Shown: positions 14,983 through 18,772 of the stretch, one piece after another
Numbering within the stretch: the stretch's first letter is position 1
Layout: the number at the start of each line of letters is the position of its first letter
Origin: Myxococcales bacterium
Lineage (GTDB): Bacteria; Myxococcota_A; Polyangia; Fen-1088
NCBI GenBank assembly: GCA_003170035.1
Contig: PMZX01000353.1
Span: forward strand, 1 to 18,772
Reading direction: 5' to 3'
Length of the DNA stretch: 18,772 nt
The notes under the pieces: model-generated
The model's database searches: none
The model's input: only the letters and a program-made list of their open reading frames with translations
Told to the model about the DNA's origin: nothing
Made by a program: the position numbers and the translations under genes

Positions 14983-17760
14983 CTACTTCCTGAGCACGGC
15001 TTGCGCGGCCGCCAGGCGCGCGATGGGTAGACGATACGGCGAACAGGACACGTAGTTGAGACCCAACTCGTCGCACAGCATGACCGAGCTTGGATCGCCG
15101 CCATGCTCGCCGCAAATGCCGATCTTGATGTTGGGCCGCGTCTTGCGACCAGTAGCGACAGCCAGACGCATGAGCTGGCCCACGCCGTCTCGATCCAGGC
15201 TGACAAACGGATCGACGTCGTAGATGTCCTTGGCCACGTAGTCGGCCAACACCTTGGGCACATCGTCTCGCGACAGACCGAACGTGGTTTGCGTCAGGTC
15301 GTTGGTGCCGAACGAGAAGAACTCGGCGGTCTCGGCGATGGCGCCCGCGTTGAGCGCCGCGCGCGGCACCTCGATCATGGTGCCCACCAGGTACTTCAGC
15401 TTGCGCCCTCTCTCCTTGAAGACCTCAGCAGCCACACGGCGGACGATGGCTGCCTGGTGATCGATCTCTTTCTTGCTGCCCACCAGCGGAATCATGATCT
15501 CCGGCTCGACCACCGTGCCCTCGGCGGCCACATCACAGGCGGCCTCGAAGACTGCGCGCGCCTGCATCTCGGTGATCTCGGGGTACGAGATGCCGAGACG
15601 GCAACCGCGGTGGCCGAGCATGGGGTTGGACTCCTTCAGATCGTTGATGCGAGCCTCGATGGCGGCCACCGTCTTGCCCGTGGCTCGCGCCAGCTCCAGC
15701 ACGCCCGCCTCGTCATGGGGCAGGAACTCGTGCAGCGGCGGATCCAGGGTCCGGATGGTCACCGGCCGCTTGCCCATGGCGCGGAAGATTCCCGCGAAGT
15801 CCTCCCGTTGCAAGGGCAACAGCTTCTCCAGTGCCTTGCGCCGCGCGGCCTCGTTCTCGGCCACGATCATCTCGCGCATAGGGCCGATCTTGCCCTCGCC
15901 GAAGAACATGTGCTCCGTGCGACACAATCCGATGCCTTCGGCGCCGAACGCCACCGCGGCGGTAGCCTGGTCGGGCTGGTCGGCGTTGGCGCGCACGTGC
16001 AGGCGACGGATCTTGTCCGCCCAGCCCAGCAGACGGGCGTAGCGCTGGTAAGCCGGCGCGTCCGCCGCAGCCAGATTCTTCTCGATGAGCACGCGGATGA
16101 CTTCGGAAGGCGTGGTGTCCACGCGACCGTTCATCACCTCACCGGCGAAGCCGTCGATGGAGATCCAGTCACCCTCGTGCAGCACCACCGGACCGCGGGC
16201 TGTATTCACGCTCATGGTTCGGTTGTGGTAGTCGAAGCTGACAGCGTCGCAGCCCACGATGCACACCTTGCCCATCTGACGAGCCACCAAGGCGGCGTGC
16301 GAGGTCATGCCGCCGAACGCGGTCAAGAAGCCCTCGGACGCATTCATTCCGCGGATGTCCTCGGGTGAGGTTTCGTGCCGGCAGAGGATGGTCTTCTCGC
16401 CGCGGCCGGCCCATGCCTCGGCATCCTCGGCAAAGAAGACGATGCGACCCGTGGCAGCGCCGGGACCAGCCGGCAGGCCCTTGGCCAGAAGCCGTCCTTC
16501 CTTCACCGCGGCCTGCTTGGCAGCCGTCTCGAACACTGGGCGCAGAAGTTGATTGAGCGCCTCAGGTTCGACGCGACGAAGAGCCTCTTCCTTGGGAATC
16601 AGCTTCTCTTCCACCATTTCGACCGCGATGCGCACGCTGGCAAAGCCCGTGCGCTTGCCGTTGCGGCACTGGAGCATGAACAGCTTCGAGTTCTCGATGG
16701 TGAACTCGATGTCCTGCATGTCCTTGTAGTGCTTTTCCAGCTTCTTGCGAATATCGAGCAGCTGCTTGTAGGCCTTGGGGAAGGTCTTCTCCAGCTCGAT
16801 GATCTTCTGCGGCGTGCGGATGCCGGCGACGACGTCCTCACCCTGCGCGTTGATCAGAAACTCACCGTAGAATTCATTCTCGCCGTTGGCCGGGTTGCGC
16901 GTGAAGCACACACCGGTCGCCGAGTCCTCGCCCTTGTTGCCGAAGACCATGGCCTGCACGTTGACCGCGGTCCCCCAGGAAGCCGGAATGTTGTTCAACT
17001 TGCGGTAGGCGTTGGCGCGGTCATTCTCCCACGAGCTGAACACTGCCATGATGGCGCCACGGAGTTGGTCGTGAGGGTTGGTTGGAAACTCGACGCCCTT
17101 GCGGCGCTTGATCTCGGCCTTGAACTCTTCAACCAGTTCTTTCAGCGCCGAGGCGGGGAGCTCGGAATCAACCTGGACCCCGAGCGCCTTCTTCTTTGCG
17201 GTGAGAATGACCTCGAAGGGGTCGTGATCTTCCTTGCGCTCGGGCTTCATGTCCAACACCACGTCGCCATACATTGCGACGAAGCGGCGGTAGCTGTCGT
17301 AGGCAAAGCGTTCGTTGCCCGACACTGCGGCCAGGCCCTTGGCGGTTTCGTCGTTGAGACCGAGGTTGAGGATGGTGTCCATCATGCCGGGCATGGAGGC
17401 GCGAGCGCCCGAGCGCACGGAAACCAGCAGCGGGTTCTTGGGGTCGCCGAACTTGTTGCCGAGCAATGCTTCCATCTTGACGACGCTGGCGCGCACCTCG
17501 TCCTCAAGCCCTTTGGGCAGCTTGCGTCCGCTGGCATAGAACTCGGTGCACACATCGGTGGTGATGGTGAAGCCAGGCGGAACCGGCGCACCGATGTTGG
17601 TCATCTCGGCGAGGTTGGCACCCTTTCCGCCGAGAAGATTCTTCATTTCCTTGTTTCCTTCGGCCTTGCCGCCGCCAAAGAAGTAGATGCGCTTGCTGCG
17701 CTTCGGGGTTGCGGACTTGGCTTTGGTTCTTTTGGAGGCTGGGGCTGTTTTCTTTTTCAT
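14983..17760 (-). CDS. ppdK: Pyruvate, phosphate dikinase
   Basis: Cytoplasmic enzyme that interconverts pyruvate, ATP and phosphate with phosphoenolpyruvate, AMP and pyrophosphate. The 925-residue product has all three domains. The N-terminal ATP-grasp nucleotide-binding part starts at about residue 26 with [20 protein letters not shown] and includes [19 protein letters not shown] and [19 protein letters not shown]. The central phosphohistidine domain has [16 protein letters not shown] with catalytic His488. The C-terminal PEP/pyruvate barrel has [37 protein letters not shown] and GICGEHGGD with the catalytic Cys883. The start is the ATG at 17760; the frame is open further upstream but only across glyQS. 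Ahead of the domain is a Lys/Ala/Ser-rich tail ([20 protein letters not shown]) longer than in most homologues, and no clear Shine-Dalgarno precedes it. It follows glyQS by 94 bases, an arrangement I also recall from other deltaproteobacteria. Confidence 0.97.
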   Translation of the reverse strand: MKKKTAPASKRTKAKSATPKRSKRIYFFGGGKAEGNKEMKNLLGGKGANLAEMTNIGAPVPPGFTITTDVCTEFYASGRKLPKGLEDEVRASVVKMEALLGNKFGDPKNPLLVSVRSGARASMPGMMDTILNLGLNDETAKGLAAVSGNERFAYDSYRRFVAMYGDVVLDMKPERKEDHDPFEVILTAKKKALGVQVDSELPASALKELVEEFKAEIKRRKGVEFPTNPHDQLRGAIMAVFSSWENDRANAYRKLNNIPASWGTAVNVQAMVFGNKGEDSATGVCFTRNPANGENEFYGEFLINAQGEDVVAGIRTPQKIIELEKTFPKAYKQLLDIRKKLEKHYKDMQDIEFTIENSKLFMLQCRNGKRTGFASVRIAVEMVEEKLIPKEEALRRVEPEALNQLLRPVFETAAKQAAVKEGRLLAKGLPAGPGAATGRIVFFAEDAEAWAGRGEKTILCRHETSPEDIRGMNASEGFLTAFGGMTSHAALVARQMGKVCIVGCDAVSFDYHNRTMSVNTARGPVVLHEGDWISIDGFAGEVMNGRVDTTPSEVIRVLIEKNLAAADAPAYQRYARLLGWADKIRRLHVRANADQPDQATAAVAFGAEGIGLCRTEHMFFGEGKIGPMREMIVAENEAARRKALEKLLPLQREDFAGIFRAMGKRPVTIRTLDPPLHEFLPHDEAGVLELARATGKTVAAIEARINDLKESNPMLGHRGCRLGISYPEITEMQARAVFEAACDVAAEGTVVEPEIMIPLVGSKKEIDHQAAIVRRVAAEVFKERGRKLKYLVGTMIEVPRAALNAGAIAETAEFFSFGTNDLTQTTFGLSRDDVPKVLADYVAKDIYDVDPFVSLDRDGVGQLMRLAVATGRKTRPNIKIGICGEHGGDPSSVMLCDELGLNYVSCSPYRLPIARLAAAQAVLRK

Positions 17761-17790
17761 GGTCTTGTTTCTGGGGTTCGGGTGGATGTG

Positions 17791-17802
17791 AACGGCGCCG
17801 TT
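17791..17802. repeat. 12-base perfect palindrome upstream of ppdK
   Basis: AACGGCGCCGTT is fully self-complementary. It overlaps the downstream edge of the candidate ppdK -10 hexamer and the expected transcription start, a position typical of a repressor operator. There is no independent support that a protein binds it, and GC-rich DNA makes GGCGCC cores common. Confidence 0.35.
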
Positions 17803-17829
17803 TCTATCAGGGAGCGCCGACGATGGAAA
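17801..17829 (-). promoter_or_regulatory. Candidate weak promoter for ppdK
   Basis: On the minus strand TTTCCA (plus 17824-17829) and TAGAAA (17801-17806) are 17 bases apart. Each matches four of six positions of the sigma-70 consensus. The pair lies in the 94-base gap between glyQS and ppdK and would give a leader of about 34 bases. The matches are modest and ppdK could equally be read through from glyQS. Confidence 0.3.
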
Positions 17830-17843
17830 GCCCTGCAGAGGGC
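17830..17843 (-). terminator. Weak hairpin just after glyQS
   Basis: GCCCTCTGCAGGGC on the minus strand forms a five-pair stem with a four-base loop, 11 bases past the glyQS stop, followed by TTT and then mixed sequence. The stem is short and the T-run is only three long, so at best it slows or partly ends transcription between glyQS and ppdK. Confidence 0.25.
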
Positions 17844-17854
17844 GCGCAAGGGAG

Positions 17855-18772
17855 CTAGCGCAGGCGCGCCAAGAGGGTCGGGCCGATCTCGCCGAGCGGC
17901 GCCCTCTCCTGCTGCATACTGTCCCGGTCGCGCACGGTGACGGTCTTGTCTTCGAGGCTCTGGAAGTCGACCGTGATGCACCACGGCGTCCCGATCTCAT
18001 CCTGTCGCCGATAGAGCTTGCCGATCGCGCCGGTGTCGTCGTACACGGCCCGCAGGCCGGCCTGCTGCAGTTCGCGCTTGATGCTGCGGGCCAGTTCAAC
18101 CAGCCGCGGCTCGTTGCGCTTGAGCGGGAACACGGCAACGGTCAAAGGCGCCAACCGTGGGTGAAGGTGCATCACGGTCCGGGTGTGCTCCTCCGCCATC
18201 TTCTCCCCCACCCCGCGTACCTTCTTCATGACCTCGATCTTGTTCGCCTCCGCGTCATCCATGAGGCCGATGAGTGTCGGCACAGTAGCGGGCAATCCCG
18301 CGGCAATAGATTCGGCCGCGCTCTGCAGGCGCTGCTTCACATCAGCGTCCATACCCTCGCGTCGCGCCACCGAGCGGGCAAAACTTTCGACCAGCTCGCG
18401 CAACTTGGTCGTGTCCTCGGCCGGTGGCTGCTTGACCAGCGAATCATCGTAGGCATCACACAGGAACGCCAGGGTCGCCCGGTCCGCGCCCGCAGACGGC
18501 TCAATCACGTAGGGCACGTAGTGCTTCTTCTGTTCCTGATCGAAGTAGTGCAGCTCGCCCACGGCGTCGGGGTTCTCGGGCGAACGGCTGTGCGCCTTCA
18601 GGTCGAAGTCGGTGCGGTTGGCGATACCTTCCAGCTCGCTCCAGCCCATGGGGAACAGATACTCGAGATCCACGCAGCGCTTCGCGTAGTGGGCGAGCTC
18701 GTGCTTCTCCTGCTCGCGCACGCGCAGGTTGTCGGCTCGCATGCCCAGGTCCAGGTACCACTTCTTGCGCTC
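17855..18772 (-). CDS. glyQS: Glycyl-tRNA synthetase, single-chain type, C-terminal part (5' end outside window)
   Basis: The frame runs off the window end ([10 protein letters not shown] precedes the first visible Met at 18742), so this is the last 305 codons. The enzyme is the dimeric, single-polypeptide class II GlyRS that charges tRNA-Gly, not the alpha2-beta2 bacterial form. Seen here, numbered from Met 18742: [20 protein letters not shown] and [19 protein letters not shown] (31-49), the family's glycine-site region; class II motif 3 [16 protein letters not shown] (78-93); and a C-terminal anticodon-binding domain from about 190 ([54 protein letters not shown]). Between motif 3 and that domain, about 75-85 mainly helical residues (about 102-186) are present where the Thermus thermophilus type has only a short linker. 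ppdK follows 94 bases downstream. Confidence 0.93.
   Translation of the reverse strand, partial: ERKKWYLDLGMRADNLRVREQEKHELAHYAKRCVDLEYLFPMGWSELEGIANRTDFDLKAHSRSPENPDAVGELHYFDQEQKKHYVPYVIEPSAGADRATLAFLCDAYDDSLVKQPPAEDTTKLRELVESFARSVARREGMDADVKQRLQSAAESIAAGLPATVPTLIGLMDDAEANKIEVMKKVRGVGEKMAEEHTRTVMHLHPRLAPLTVAVFPLKRNEPRLVELARSIKRELQQAGLRAVYDDTGAIGKLYRRQDEIGTPWCITVDFQSLEDKTVTVRDRDSMQQERAPLGEIGPTLLARLR

Noticed and set aside
14916..15263. N-terminal extension of lipoprotein A into ppdK
   Set aside because: The extra 116 residues are out-of-frame ppdK sequence; a signal peptide begins at the ATG at 14915.
16375..17940. 521-codon plus-strand open frame opposite ppdK, with another of 421 codons at 15103-16368
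   Set aside because: Both lie exactly antisense to the conserved ppdK gene, have no recognisable domains, and are expected in GC-rich codon-biased DNA.
17761..18138. N-terminal extension of ppdK into glyQS
   Set aside because: The extra 126 residues are an Arg/Ser-rich out-of-frame reading of glyQS and the intergenic gap; the PPDK domain starts after the ATG at 17760.
1..18772. Search for tRNA or rRNA genes, CRISPR arrays, insertion sequences and attachment sites
   Set aside because: Nothing recognisable was seen; nearly all bases are taken by housekeeping and envelope genes.

Overview
The window is GC-rich, densely packed bacterial chromosome from a Gram-negative organism with an outer membrane. 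It carries a TamB and Omp85 pair, a SPOR protein and two lipoproteins. The best guess is a Myxococcota (former Deltaproteobacteria) member. Three things point there: the long beta-propeller lipoproteins with Cys-rich inserts, the many GTG starts, and glyQS followed by ppdK. That placement is inference, not proof. I see no mobile element, CRISPR array, tRNA, rRNA or recent transfer; codon use looks uniform throughout.

The plus-strand block covers about 1-7163. It holds the 3' end of a tamB-like gene, then a 1024-residue Omp85-family outer-membrane protein with about seven POTRA-like repeats. After these comes a large membrane protein fusing a multi-helix MFS-like region to a spermidine-synthase-like Rossmann domain and a helical tail. 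TamB and the Omp85 protein probably work together as an envelope-spanning TAM-type machine for outer-membrane assembly or lipid transport. The third gene has its own possible -10 element and a good internal ribosome binding site.

The minus-strand block covers 18772 down to 7173. Read in transcription order it is glyQS (5' end outside the window), ppdK, lipoprotein A, lipoprotein B, argS and a SPOR-domain membrane protein. The two blocks converge with only 9 bases between stop codons. glyQS and argS charge tRNAs with Gly and Arg, and ppdK interconverts pyruvate and PEP. The two lipoproteins share a 4-base ATGA overlap and are probably made together as an envelope pair of unknown function. The SPOR protein probably binds septal peptidoglycan.

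The features most worth a second look are regulatory and architectural. A perfect 12-bp inverted repeat sits around the lipoprotein A start codon. A consensus -35 promoter ends almost on the argS start codon. There is a palindrome at the probable ppdK promoter, an expanded POTRA array, a helical insertion in GlyRS, and the unassigned lipoprotein pair. No gap between genes exceeds 100 bases.
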